DNA of 64,000 nucleotides from Bedellia somnulentella (Eukaryota > Arthropoda > Insecta > Lepidoptera > Bedelliidae): assembly GCA_963576735.1 (NCBI GenBank), contig OY755187.1, forward strand, positions 15,562,001 to 15,626,000. Reading direction: 5' to 3'. The notes below the pieces were generated by a model. It saw nothing but the letters and a program-made list of their open reading frames with translations, searched no databases and was not told where the DNA came from. This document shows, in pieces, positions 1 to 11,300 of the stretch. A program made the position numbers and the translations under genes. Position 1 is the stretch's first letter, and the number at the start of each line of letters is the position of its first letter.

Positions 1-2318
1 TCTCGGAACCACTTATATGCTACCAAAAGATTTGGAAGACTTGCAAAATCCCTCCAAGTACAGACCAATCACATGTCTCCAGACTTTCTACAAAATCATC
101 ACAGCGTGTATTTCCGAAGTTATGTACTCACACTTGGAAGACAATAATGTATTGGCTGAGCAGCAGAAAGGTTGCCGTAAGCGTAGCAGAGGTTGCAAGG
201 AACAATTAATTATAGATTCAGTGGTAGTTCAACAGTCAATAAAAAGTAAATCAGACATCTTCACAATGTACATTGACTATAAAAAAGCATACGACTCAGT
301 TCCGCACTCCTGGTTATTACAAGTCTTAAAAATTTACAACATCCACCCAACCATTGCATCCTTTTTAAGTTACATAATCAAGTCATGGCAAACACATTTA
401 CAGGTAGAATCCTCCCTAACAGACCCTATAAAAATTCTCCGAGGAATATTTCAAGGAGATGCGCTGAGCCCCCTCTGGTTTTGCTTGGCGCTTAACCCTC
501 TGTCAAACACCCTACAAGCTACAAAAACAGGCCTTAAAATTACATATAAAACTGAAATAGAAACCAATAATTTATACCACCTTAATCATTTACTTTACAT
601 GGATGATATCAAGCTTTACGCGGGAACAGAACAAGAATTAAATAACCTAGCTACACTTACTGAAACCTACTCAAATGACATTAGCATGGAATTAGGAATA
701 GACAAATGTAAAATCAATTCTATCAAATCCGGTAATTACTACGCACACACATACACCTTAGAGTCAGGCCAACAAATTGAACCACTTGCTGAAGACGATG
801 GTTATAAATACTTAGGATATGTTCAATCAAAAGGAATTCATCACAAAGAAATTAAAGCAGCCCTTACCAAAGAATACAGAAAGAGATTAATCCAAATTCT
901 TAAATCCAAACTTTGTGCCCGAAGTATCACTAAAGCCATTAATACATTTGCGGTTCCAGTATTAACTTACTCATTTGGAGTTATTAATTGGACTAAATCA
1001 GAACTGTTGAACCTCCAAAGATTAATAAATACCTCCATGACGAAACATAGAAAGCATCATCCCCGAGCCTGCTTCCAACGACAGACGCTTCCCCGCGCAG
1101 ATGGAGGACGCGGACTAATCGACATCACAAACCTTCACAACTCACAGATAACTAACCTTAGAACGTACTTTCAAGAAAAAGCAGAAACATCCGATCTTCA
1201 TAAAGCAATAATTGAAACAGACAAGCGACTGACCCCACTCAACTTATCAGACAGAAACCAGCAGAAAAACGAAGCCATAACAGCAAAATCCCAGAAAATA
1301 TCAGATTGGTCCCAAAAACCCCTCCACGGACGACACCAGCAAGATCTGTGCCAACCCAACGTCGACAAGGTTGCGTCGAACGCGTGGCTCAGACACGGTG
1401 CTCTATTCCCAGAAACCGAGGGATTCTTGGTAGCCATCCAGGATCAAGTCATCGAGACCCGCAACTACCAGAAGCATATAATGAAGGTGCCGAATATGTC
1501 CGATGACTTATGCAGAAAGTGTAGAAGTGCTTCCGAAACCATCCAGCATATCACGAGTGCCTGCAAAGCCATATCCAACACCGAATACAAACATAGACAT
1601 GATCAAATAGCCAATATTATTCACCAAAAGCTAATTCACAAATATAAACTCACAACCGAACCTACACAGCCATATTATAAACACCAACCAAAAACAGTCA
1701 TTGACACAGCCAACTACAAACTCTATTACGACCGAGCTATAATTACAGATAGAACCGTTCACCATAACCGACCGGACATCACATTTGTAGATAAAATCAC
1801 AAAAACTGCCTTCCTCATCGATATTGCTGTACCGAACACCCATAACCTCCAAACAACATTAGCTGAAAAAATTTCCAAATATGTCGACCTAAAAATAGAG
1901 ATCATGCGAATGTGGCACTTACAACGGGTCACAATAGTACCCATTGTAATCTCCTCAACGGGTGTTATTCCAAAACAGTTGCACCAATCACTCAGTACAC
2001 TTGACTTAAATCCCAGCACATATGTCATTATACAGAAAGCGGCTATCCTCAACACTTGCAGAATTGTACGGAAATTCTTCCAAAGCAGCTATGAACTGAA
2101 CCACCCAGTCACAAACCAAAATCTTCAACAACCTACAAGAGCTATACAACCATTTGTTCCGATCACACCCCCAAATCCATCACCACAGACAAATACTCAC
2201 TACAATGTAATTCAGAACATCTAGATGAAAAGAAATTGGCTTGGCTTGGCAGCCCGTCAATATCTTTAAAAAAAAAATCCGGAGTAAAATCCGAGAAAGT
2301 GAAAACAAAAAAATATCT
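1..2318 (+). mobile_element. R4/Dong-type LINE, 5' part outside window
   Basis: This is the 3' part of a site-specific-type non-LTR retrotransposon. It holds the C-terminal 740 or so codons of the single ORF and a short 3' UTR of about 95 bp, which ends at or just before a run of TAA repeats. The start of the element lies left of the window. The reading frame shows no stop or frameshift, so the copy may be young. Dong in silkworm is known to sit in TAA repeats, which fits the tail here, but an antisense RTE-like tail also ends in these repeats, so the exact boundary is an inference. Confidence 0.85.
2..2224 (+). CDS. R4/Dong-clade LINE polyprotein (reverse transcriptase + REL endonuclease), partial
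   Basis: The protein copies its own RNA into DNA at a cut chromosomal site. The frame is open to the left edge, so the Met at position 17 is internal. Counting from that Met, RT fingers start at YRPIT (about 15), followed by IDYKKAYDSV (86-95), GIFQGDALSP (143-152) and the catalytic box YMDD (194-197). A CX2CX8HX4C zinc finger lies at about 499-516. It is followed by a restriction-like endonuclease with RPDI (about 587), IDIAVP (about 603) and EKISKY (about 617), the PD-(D/E)XK pattern of R2/R4 LINEs. The FQGD and YMDDIKLYA forms and the C-terminal nuclease favour R4/Dong/Rex6 over Jockey or RTE. No broken codon is visible, so this part could be functional. Clade assignment rests on motif memory, not on a search. 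Confidence 0.85.
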   Translation, partial: LGTTYMLPKDLEDLQNPSKYRPITCLQTFYKIITACISEVMYSHLEDNNVLAEQQKGCRKRSRGCKEQLIIDSVVVQQSIKSKSDIFTMYIDYKKAYDSVPHSWLLQVLKIYNIHPTIASFLSYIIKSWQTHLQVESSLTDPIKILRGIFQGDALSPLWFCLALNPLSNTLQATKTGLKITYKTEIETNNLYHLNHLLYMDDIKLYAGTEQELNNLATLTETYSNDISMELGIDKCKINSIKSGNYYAHTYTLESGQQIEPLAEDDGYKYLGYVQSKGIHHKEIKAALTKEYRKRLIQILKSKLCARSITKAINTFAVPVLTYSFGVINWTKSELLNLQRLINTSMTKHRKHHPRACFQRQTLPRADGGRGLIDITNLHNSQITNLRTYFQEKAETSDLHKAIIETDKRLTPLNLSDRNQQKNEAITAKSQKISDWSQKPLHGRHQQDLCQPNVDKVASNAWLRHGALFPETEGFLVAIQDQVIETRNYQKHIMKVPNMSDDLCRKCRSASETIQHITSACKAISNTEYKHRHDQIANIIHQKLIHKYKLTTEPTQPYYKHQPKTVIDTANYKLYYDRAIITDRTVHHNRPDITFVDKITKTAFLIDIAVPNTHNLQTTLAEKISKYVDLKIEIMRMWHLQRVTIVPIVISSTGVIPKQLHQSLSTLDLNPSTYVIIQKAAILNTCRIVRKFFQSSYELNHPVTNQNLQQPTRAIQPFVPITPPNPSPQTNTHYNVIQNI

Positions 2319-2447
2319 ATAATAATAATAATAAAACTCTTTATTGCACATTACAAAATAAAAACAACAATTACAAAAAAGATCGGTATAAAAGCCAAAG
2401 TACAACTGGCGGTCTTATCACTAAGAGCGATCTCTTCCAGACAACCC
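2319..2447 (-). mobile_element. RTE-like LINE 3' end with (TAA)n tail
   Basis: Read on the minus strand, it begins GGTTGTCTGGAAGAGATCGC, continues to an AATAAAG signal and ends in TTATTATTATTATAG. This matches the very common 3' terminus of lepidopteran RTE-type LINEs as I remember it. Only the 3' end is present, a typical 5'-truncated insertion. The TAA run abuts the R4/Dong 3' end. Confidence 0.7.
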
Positions 2448-2651
2448 ATTAATGGAAAGATTTGCTGGATTAAAAACATGTTCGGTAGATGTCCAATAAA
2501 TTAAACTGATTTGCTTAAAAACTAAAAATTATTCATCAAACTATTATCTATCTATTTTAAGTATTACTAAATATTTATTAAGTTCTAATACACTTACAGA
2601 TACAGATAGTATTCCATAAAATAAATAATATTTAATAAATACAATAATAAT

Positions 2652-2720
2652 AATATTAGTACCTCTGCCAACCCCTTCGGGGATATTCGGCGTGAACGTT
2701 TATGTTATGTTATGTTATGT
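2652..2720 (+). mobile_element. SINE-B, 3' fragment
   Basis: The last 70 bp of SINE-B are present: AGTACCTCTGCC, the CCCCTTCGGGG hairpin and a TTATG tail of four units. The head is missing, so this is a strongly 5'-truncated insertion. It directly abuts a Helitron fragment. Confidence 0.85.
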
Positions 2721-3253
2721 TACTTCATAGTGTTTTACTCAACTTGAACTCTCCCAACTCAACTTGAAAATTAGCATATTTGATGAGATACTGAACAGTA
2801 TATAGGAGATATTGCTGTGTAGTGTCTGCTTTGCTGTGTGGTGTCGGCATAGAATAGCACTACCCCATTTCTTCCGGTGGGTGTACGTAAGAGGCGACTA
2901 ACGGTATTTGGGCTTTAAAGGGAATTTTGCGCGATGAGGTTGGAGACCCATCACCAACAACCTTTATTTTACCATCTTTTCCCCACTCAACTTTCCAAAG
3001 GTGGCTGAGGAATTTCTCATTCCTTAGCTCTGGCTATCCCTTATAGGGATTTATAGCCGTGAGTATATGTATGTATGTATGTATGTACTGAACAGTTCAT
3101 AAAAGCGCTCTCAAAATTTCAAAATTACACTATTCAGGAGTGCTATTAGTTGTAATCAAGGCGCTAAATTTAATTAATCTTGAGCAGTGATTGAAGAAAC
3201 CTCTGATATTTTTAAAACTACGCTACCCGTGCGAAGCTGGGCCGATCCACTAT
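2721..3253 (+). mobile_element. Hel-1-related Helitron 3' fragment, split by SINE-A
   Basis: Segments 2721-2799 and 3086-3253 are the 3' third of a Hel-1-type element. They match 43560-43788, including TTAGTTGTAATC and the terminal ACCCGTGCGAAGCTGGGC hairpin. The end reads CACTAT instead of CACTAG. SINE-A separates the two parts and duplicated 11 bp of the Helitron. Confidence 0.8.
2800..3085 (+). mobile_element. SINE-A, full length, with target duplication
   Basis: This is a full copy with an (ATGT)n tail. The 11-bp direct repeat TACTGAACAGT flanks it at 2789-2799 and 3086-3096, so it retroposed into the Helitron. Some extra bases (ATATAGGAGATAT) and a partly duplicated head (TGTAGTGTCTGC before TGGTGTCGGC) precede the usual 5' end. 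Confidence 0.9.
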
Positions 3254-4619
3254 CTAAAATAAAAACTAAAGTCAAACTTTAATATTTATTCTAAACGCGT
3301 GAGAACACTATTTATAAATTATACTTGGGTATAATTTTATCTCCTTAAACTCCAATAACTACGCCACTTATCTATACTATATTATAATATAATAAACAAT
3401 AACATAAATAAATTAAATACGAGTACATTACACCCTCCCCACTTACGTCACACGTTGAAACCTTATTATTATTATGCAATGTCCAGTAAGGTGGGCCATT
3501 CTGAAAATTTAAGTTATGTGTCCGAGACCCGCTAGATGACACTGCCCGAGCGCCGAGATTCCCCCATCACGCAATGTAATTAAGTAAGTACATTCCAGCA
3601 CCCCAGCCCATTCGGACGTCATTACCTGAATATTTGACTGGCGTTCAAGGGTATAAAGGTTCGGACATACGAGTTTCTGTAAACATTTTGAGAATTGAAT
3701 GAGGTAGGGGTAAACTGCAATAAAAATATGATATGAGTAAACGCAAAGTCTAAAAGGAGAATATACTGATTAAGAAAATGTTTTTAACGCTTTCTGGCAA
3801 CCGTGAATTTCCTAAACGTTATAAACGCATTTTTCAATCCACTTGCTTGCATAGGTAGTGAATTTTACCACGGTGGTGGATTTAGGTATGTAGTACCGTA
3901 TACTTCCCAAATGAATTTATCTCTTCAGAGTGGTATTAATCAGTGTAACTACTTGATATTTTGTACACTAGTTATAAATTTCAGAACCATTATCGATTCC
4001 AATCACGGATTTCATTTAAATAAAAATATAAGTACCAGCAAACTGTTTTTGTATTTTACTAAAATAATTTAGTTGGCTTTTGCGTATTCGTACGCTAATG
4101 ATAACTGAATTTATTTATCCGCTTTTTCTTCTTTTGTCGGCAACATACCTTTACAAAATTAGAAGATACTTTTAACTTATGAATTTTTAAGTTTTCTTTT
4201 TATGTAAAACTACGTGGTATAATGGTGATTTGTGCAAGATTTACAGATTTCCCAAACATTCACGTTTTGTTTTGCATTACCAAAGTAAAGACACAAAGAA
4301 TGATTAAACTAAAAATATTTCTTTCTTTTTACGACTACGCCAATAAAACCGTCCCTTTACGACCCAAATATTCTCATCAGTGGTATGTTGTTTAGCCGAA
4401 ATGACCCACCGTTAAGTACAGACATTCATGTAAAATAATCACGGCGAATATTTGCAGAATGGCCCACATTAAAGAGGGCAGTATAAAGGTATGGAGACAG
4501 GAATGCGTTTAAATTTAAGTGTTTTAGATTAAGCAATGCCGACATTCATAATGTCATGACTGCTTCTAGGGTTTTAGAGCTTATTTTTTGTTACTTTTAT
4601 ATTTTTATTCCGTTTCCAA
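3254..4619. other. No recognisable feature
   Basis: This is AT-rich non-coding DNA. The longest plus-strand ORF (3803-4072, 89 codons) has no motif I recognise and looks like chance. The phrase GGCCCA.. near 3490 and 4460 occurs twice in short form but gives no family. Confidence 0.5.
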
Positions 4620-4756
4620 AAAGACAGGTGTCCGAAGTTTGAAGAATAGATGTGAACGAAGCTAGACAGGTTTGCCAGGATCGTACAAAACGGCAATCGA
4701 TAGTCTCTACCAATCGCCATGGAAACTAACTGCGTGAGTATTTGTATATGTATGTC
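4620..4756 (+). mobile_element. RTE-1 3' fragment
   Basis: A degenerate copy of the last 40 codons of RTE-1 and its tail. GTCCGAAG, AACGAAGCTAGA and TGCCAGGATCGTACAAA match 25467-25550. It ends GCGTGAGTAT followed by a decayed ATGT tail. It is 5'-truncated and not coding. Confidence 0.75.
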
Positions 4757-4924
4757 AATTTCCAAAACGATTTGATGTGTGTGAATGATGACTGTCCATA
4801 CAAAACGTTGGTACTCCGATTACCAGGTGACAATGTCACGTAACACATAACATAACACAAGGAAAAGGAACGAACGCATTTTTTCTTTTCTCTTAACTGC
4901 TACTTTATGAAACCAGCCCGGCTA

Positions 4925-5138
4925 GTACGAGCCGTGTTTAAACTAGTTATCGTGTGGGATAAAGCAGCCATCTCTTACACACTTATTTAGTATCGCAACA
5001 GGGCAGCAGAGCAAGCACGAGCACTATTTTATCGACATGATAACGGTTAGAATGAGATGGCAGTATACGATACTAAGTAAGTGTGTAAGAGATGGCTGCT
5101 TTATCCCACGCGATAACTAGTTTAAACACGGCTCGTGC
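4925..5138. mobile_element. Foldback/MITE-like element, about 70-bp inverted arms
   Basis: The left arm (4925-4995) and right arm (5068-5138) are inverted copies with few mismatches. They share GAGCCGTGTTTAAACTAG and AAGCAGCCATCTCTTAC. The centre of about 70 bp is unique. A second copy lies at 44912-45075. No transposase is present, so it would need help in trans. I do not recognise the superfamily, and no clear target duplication is visible. Confidence 0.75.
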
Positions 5139-5597
5139 TTGCCCTGCTGTTTTAATGTATATCCTAAATTAACAATATTTTTAGGAGTATAACATATAAT
5201 TTCAAACATACGCAACTTCTTCAGACAAAACTCACAAGCCATACCTAATAATGACATATCAACGCTAGTAGAACATCGCCAACATCCGTCCCATCCAAAT
5301 GTGTACTCAATTAACGCAAACGCTGCAACTGGCTTTTGCATACATTTGAATTATTCATGAATCTAGTTGAGAACGAATGCGGAATATTATACGGCAATTA
5401 TGTGTTGGGCAGCCGTGTAGTTGATATGGTGATAAATACAGGTGTTTTAATATGGTTGGGCTGTTACGATTACATTGTTTCAAAACTATTCTGTGGTTTG
5501 TGTAAGTAGGTGAATAGTGTTGCTGTTAACTTTCTTTATATAAGGTTTTGTGCGTAGCGTTGATTATATTTATAATTAAAGTTTGAAGAAACATATA
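5139..5597. other. No recognisable feature
   Basis: AT-rich sequence with one antisense ORF of 74 codons (5117-5341) that overlaps the foldback arm and has no recognisable motif. Confidence 0.5.
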
Positions 5598-5800
5598 AAC
5601 ATACATACGGCTATAAATCCCTAAAAGGAATAGAGCGTCAGAGTCAGAAAATTGTTCAGCCACTTTTGAAAATTTAGTTGGAGAAAATATTTTTAAATGA
5701 ATGTTTTTGGTTTAAACTTTAAAAGCCCCGATCACCTTAGTCACCTCTTTCCCTTGGGAAGAAAATGTATAGTGGTATTCTAAGCCGGCACTACGCAACA
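5598..5800 (-). mobile_element. SINE-A, diverged
   Basis: A nearly full-length but old copy. It runs from CATACATACGGCTATAAATCC through AAGCCCCGATCACC to TAAGCCGGCACTACGCAACA. Several internal deletions and AT-rich substitutions suggest age. Confidence 0.8.
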
Positions 5801-6567
5801 ATTTTGAAGAGAACAGTTAATTTGAAAGGTAAACATGAAGGTAATTATAATATCATTTAGAACGAAATAACTGAAAGTAAACAATCCATGATAAGGCTGT
5901 CCAAATGTAACCTTTAACTCCAATAATAATTTTATGCATTAACTTTTTCTGTTAAGCTTATTTCTGTTCTAAGTTTCAGTTGGTACATATATTTAAAGAT
6001 ATAAAAAGATACATCTAAATCAAGTAGAGAATGTGTCCATCACTATATTAAATCCTTTAATTTTACACATTGCCTATAACGTGTATGTGTATATACTCGC
6101 ATAGCCGGGCGAGACCTTCTAGTGGCTTGTAATAATAAAGCTCCTTTACCACTGAAATAGAAATGAAAATTTTAAATACTTTTTCATCACGTAAAACATA
6201 AGTTCCGGGAAAATTTCACAATCTCTCACGCCTCAATTAGCAAAGTGTTAACATTTCTAACAAAAGGGCACGTATAAAAGAAAATATCTAAGAGTATGTA
6301 TTTAGGGTGGTTTTTCCGCGTCAATGAATAACTCGAAATTACCAGGGCACCAGCGTTACGTAGGAACAACTTTGCCCGGACTTCCATTAGTTACGCAGAG
6401 GTCACCAATGAACAGTAACTTAATATGAGAGTTGACTTCGCATTTAGTAATTATAATTTTGATTTGTATTACTTTTGTACATGGGAAAATTGTTTGTTAA
6501 AAGTAGTTAGTGTAAAAAGTACCCATACTTACTATGAATAAATGGTTTTCAATGTAATTAAGAAAAT
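5801..6567. other. No recognisable feature
   Basis: Non-coding, AT-rich. No ORF, no long repeat and no terminus of a family used elsewhere in the window. Confidence 0.5.
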
Positions 6568-6714
6568 TGCCGTGTAGTGTCGGCTTAATCGGCCGTCGGC
6601 GGTCGAATAACACTACCCCATTTCTACCAGTGGGTGATCGTAATAGGCGACGTATAGGGGCTTCTTAAGTGTTTTTGGGCGATGTGGTTGGAGACCCAGC
6701 ACCAAAAACATTTT
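6568..6714 (+). mobile_element. SINE-A, 5' part only
   Basis: It starts at GCCGTGTAGTGTCGGCTTA and runs to ACCAAAAACATTTT, losing the 3' half and tail. It carries a small insertion after GGCTTAATC and belongs to the variant group with CTACC.GTGGGTGATCGTAA. Confidence 0.8.
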
Positions 6715-6715
6715 A

Positions 6716-6850
6716 GTTAGAGTTCAATGGTAGCTATAAGCTTTTTTTAAATTATTAGCTAACTTTAAGTTCATTAATCTTGTTCTATGTGAGTTAGAGT
6801 TGAAGGGTAGCTATAAAATTTTTCGGAATTGTTAGCTTACCTTCTTCAAC
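6716..6850. repeat. Degenerate 76-bp tandem duplication
   Basis: GTTAGAGTTCAATGGTAGC at 6716 recurs as GTTAGAGTTGAAGGGTAGC at 6792, and the following bases remain alignable (GCTATAA, TTAGCT). The two units have diverged. Function unknown. Confidence 0.6.
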
Positions 6851-7297
6851 TTCTTTTAATATTTGAGCTTCTATTTTCTGTAGCTTTTTTTAGTCTATGT
6901 GTATTGTTTAAAAATAAATATAGTCATTCCTTGTAACTTCTTCCGTCAAAGAGAGTATTCAAAGAGATACATTCTATCAGCAAATCAAATTCAACACAGA
7001 TCACAATTAATGATGTGATCTCTACTAGCTAGGTACAATCATCGTCAAATAAACCACTTGTTTCGCCTCTCGACGTGTTTTACGCACCATTTGGCGAGTG
7101 CACACTCCTGAAGGAATTCCATTCGAGTGGCCGAAACATTACGGTGTCTTACACTCGTTGAGATCAAAGTGCTGAAGTAACTTTTCAACGCGATTGTACT
7201 TGCGTTGGAGTGTTTTTAAAACATAAGTTTTGGAGGTTATGGAGACAACTGCATAATATTAGAATGTTTTGTTCATTAAAAGCTCAGGTTTGGTATT

Positions 7298-7417
7298 ACT
7301 AATCAATTAAGCAAAAGAAAGTTTTTTTCGACACCATTACAACTCGAACACGACCCGGTAGGTACCGGTTCGAGTCCTGCTGGCGTCGAAACATTTTTCT
7401 TTCCTTAATTGATTAGT
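7298..7417. repeat. Small inverted-repeat element with a Pol III B box
   Basis: The ends ACTAATCAATTAAG (7298-7311) and CTTAATTGATTAGT (7404-7417) are exact inverted repeats. The pairing continues inwards imperfectly to CGACACCA against TGGCGTCG (7382-7388). The loop contains GGTTCGAGTCC (7367-7377), a perfect tRNA B-box consensus. It could be a tiny MITE or a tRNA-derived foldback. A functional tRNA is unlikely because no D arm or anticodon arm is convincing. Confidence 0.6.
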
Positions 7418-7716
7418 TATAACTGCATTTTTCAAGACCGAAATATTGATGAGAAATATCTGTGTGCTGGTATTAAATTAAAGTAATTTATACTTTTGTA
7501 TTCATGCGCACCAAAAGACACAGACGAAAATTAAAAAAATACTAAAGCCTTTGAAACTATCAATTAAAAAAGTCATAAACATGAAATACTTATTTCCCGT
7601 ATTTTACATACTTTGCTATTTATTATATCGTGCGTAAGAGTTGTTAAAACACCGTGAGATTTAATATCTTAATCCATGAAAAACCAACTATAATGTATTT
7701 ACGTTTTGGAAATACA
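7418..7716. other. No recognisable feature
   Basis: AT-rich flank of the BEL element. No ORF or repeat terminus is seen. Confidence 0.5.
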
Positions 7717-7721
7717 ACCTG

Positions 7722-8173
7722 TGTAGCCGCGAGTGACTTATTTAAACTTTAAACACTTACCAGGCACGTGGCTGGCAGGGGTGGCGTTCGAACTCTCGAG
7801 AGTTTATTGATGAATCACAGCACAGGCTTACACTTTTCACCATAGGTCCATAGATAAATGTGGTTCAGTCCTTTTTCACTTTGTTCGGGAAATAGACTTG
7901 ATTCGGAATTTATTTGGTAACTTTTATACGAACGTGTGTGCTCACATCGGCGTGTTGAGAAAGAGAGTCTAACTTGCGGACACGGATGTAGTTGTAAGAC
8001 GTCAGACGTCAATGTTGCCAGTTTCCCGCATCAACGAGGTAGTGTTAGAGAAAATAAGCCACATGAAATAAATCTATTTCTAACGTGAATTAAAAAGTAT
8101 GTAAAATATGTTTTGTTGTCTTGTGCACACCTAATAAAGAAAATTATAAACTAATTTGTTCCAGTACGGAACA
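7722..8173 (-). repeat. BEL 3' LTR
   Basis: The LTR downstream of pol in element orientation. I find no difference from the copy at 12575-13026. The adjacent inner sequence AAGGTGAGCGGG (minus strand, about 8176-8190) is the purine-rich stretch that could prime plus-strand synthesis. Confidence 0.93.
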
Positions 8174-8266
8174 TAAACCCGCTCACCTTAAAAGTATGTT
8201 ACTTTTAACAAAATAAAGAAAATATAACCTAACCTATGACTATGATTGAAATATGTATAAAGTACT

Positions 8267-8305
8267 CTATTCAATAGGTAGCGGACACAGTTTAACCACT
8301 GGCCG
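8267..8305 (-). pseudogene. Residual C-terminus of BEL pol
   Basis: In a different frame from the main ORF, the minus strand reads RPVVKLCPLPIE and then a stop. This is the conserved end of BEL/Pao polyproteins. It begins only 2 bp past the main ORF's stop, which shows that roughly the whole integrase core was removed by an internal deletion that also shifted the frame. Confidence 0.75.
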
Positions 8306-8306
8306 C

Positions 8307-11300
8307 TTAAAAAATTTGTTGTTCACTATCATAAGATAAGAGTGACTTATGAATCCTACCACCGACTCGTAACAAACCGTCACTATGAAGAAATGGTGTA
8401 ATACGCCTTAATGATTGAGAAGGCAAATTCCCTTTTGAAATCTTATTTATATCTTCGGTAAAAACCGATTGTTGCACTAAAAGAACGAGTTTTTTCAAGG
8501 ATTCATTATATTCTGGAACCGTTATATAATCTGAGTGGTGGTTAGTTAAATGTTTGCATTTTTTGTAGAAACGAATTATCCAAGCGGTGATTCGTACTAA
8601 TTTACCTAGCGAAGAATAACGCTGTATAATCTCAATATCTGTATTAATCGTCGTAGACGCGTTTGATGAAACAATACGCTTCTCTTTATTGGTATCAAAT
8701 TGTTCATTGAAAGACGGCCATGCATGAGAAGGTCGTTGTAACCAAGCTGGGCCGTGATACCACAGGGGGTGTGCGCGTAGCGCGTGGGGCAGTGCACCGC
8801 GCGAGGCCACGTCCGCGGGGTTGTCAGCAGAACGGACATGGCGCCAACGAGATGCGGGCACAACAGACAAGATATCACTGGTGCGGTTGGAGACGAAGGT
8901 CTTCCAAGTATGAGGTGGTTGGTGTAACCAAGCTAGCACGATCGACGCATCAGACCATGCATACACGTTATCCATATCGACCCGATTGCCGTAGATTGAA
9001 AGAACTTTGTCTATTAATTTTGATAATAATAAGGCAGCCATTAATTCGAGGCGGGGTATTGTTAGACGAACCCGTAAAGGGGCCACACGAGTTTTAGCTA
9101 TAACGAGGTAAGTACGAATTTCTCCGTCACTACTTGTTAAGCGAAGATAAACACAACCGGCATACGCGGTTTCACTCGCGTCAGCAAATCCATGCACCTG
9201 TATGGTACAAGTATTACCTAAAATGTGACGCGGAAAAGAAATACCTTTTATTATAGGTAGCTCTTGAATAAAAAGTCTCCATGAATTAATAATATCAATA
9301 GGTGGGGTTTCGTCCCAACCAATATTAGCTACCCATAGCAATTGAATTAAATGTTTTGCGTATAAGGTCAGAGGGGACAAAAATCCTAGCGGATCGTAAA
9401 TCCTAGCTATTTCAGAAAGGATTGCCCGTTTAGTGCATTTTTCAGAATTGACCTGAACATTAAACTTAAAACAATCAGTTTGCGGATCCCAATGTAACCC
9501 TAGGACTTTAGTGTGTGTATCCTTCTCGAGATGCGCAACGGAGACGGTTTCCTGCCGCCCACCATGAGGAGATGACGACTCAACCGCGGCAAGTATCGCC
9601 GGCGAGTTGCTGTGCCACTTTCTTAATTCAAACCCAGCCGAGGAGCAAATACCAATAAGCTCACGCTGTAACGCTAGGGCATCGGACTCGGAATTGGCCC
9701 CCGCGACCACGTCATCTACAAATATAGATTCCAAGAGTACAGGTGCAGCCAACGGGAACCGGTGACTTTCATCATGAGCTAACTGTTGAATAGTACGCAG
9801 AGCGAGGAACGGGGACGAGCTAACACCGAAGGTGACTGTACGAAGACGAAAATCCTGCACAGGTTCCGCAGGTGAACTCCGCCAGAGGATACGTTGGTAA
9901 TCCAGATGATCTTTACATATACCTATATTTCTATACATTTGTTTACAATCTGATGTGAACCCTATGAGATGAATACGAAACTTAAGAAGGATATCCACAA
10001 TGTCGGTATGAAGCTTGGGTCCAGTGAGTAGCACTTGATTCAGGGATACTCCGTTGGATGATTTACACCCTGCATCAAATACTACGCGGGTACGTGTGGT
10101 CTCACTGGACTCTTTAACCACGCAGTGGTGCGGAATATAATAGTGGGCGCCCAGGGCGGCATCACTAGTCACGGGCTCCATGTGGTTTAAATCTAAATAT
10201 TCTTGGATACACGCGTGGTAGTCACGTTTGAGGGTTGGATTACGTTCGAGTCTATACTCGAGCTTATGAAGTCTCGCGAGGGCTGTCTGCCGCGACTCGC
10301 CGAGGGGCGGAGCATCGGGTTTAAACGGAAGAGAAACGACGTAGCGGCCGGTAATACCATCGCGAGTATGCGTCCTTTGAAAAAGGGACTCACATAACTC
10401 TTCATCAGGAGTGTAACTCCGTTTCTCAGGAAGGGACTCCAGCTCCCAGAACCTTTGCAAATTGTCATTGTCGAATGAGCTAAAACACACATGGGGTGGA
10501 GTCGAAACCACGGGATCTAAGTTTAATTTACCCAATAATAAATAACCGAATACACTGTTTACAGCGATCGGAGAACCAGGCAAACCGGAAACGATATTAC
10601 CTAATAACACATGGGATAGTATATCCGCTCCTAACAACATTTCCACGGGTTGTGGAGTACGAAAATCGGGGTCAGCTAAGGTCAAATTGGTTAAATGTGT
10701 CCACCCTTTCTGGGGAAGTGGTACGCTCGGCATGTGAGACATCAACTTTGGTAGAATTAAAGCTTCTACTTGAATTATAGGGTTTTGTTTACCCTTGGGT
10801 TTGACTAAACACGAAATTACACCCTTTGGTTTAACTGGTTCGCTATCACCAATACCATATACTGGAATGTTTATTTTCTTACGATTTAAACCTAACCTTT
10901 GCGCGCACGACTCAGTTATAAAGGAAGCCTGGCTTCCCGAGTCCACAACACACCTAACGGTCGATAGTATAGAAGAGCCAACACATACATCGATGAGCGC
11001 GGTCGAGAGTAGCATCGTGCTAGTTCGCATAGAAGGAGCATTGGAATTCGAAGCGCAATTATTATGAATAGAATTCGACTCGGACTGAGTTGGCGGCACT
11101 GGGTCTACCTTGGCAGGGGGGAGGGTGATAACAGCGGAGTCACTGACTACCGGCGAGGCTTGATTAGACAAATGAATTAAACTGTGATGCCTTTTGTGAC
11201 ACGAGCGACACACATAACTCGATTTGCAATTGATAACATTGTGACCTACATTTAAACAATTATAACAAATACTTTTATTTTGAATTAAATTGTACCTCGC

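Noticed and set aside
3803..4072. 89-codon ORF in otherwise featureless DNA as a host gene
   Set aside because: No signal peptide, domain or conserved motif is seen, and its length is within what AT-rich random sequence yields.
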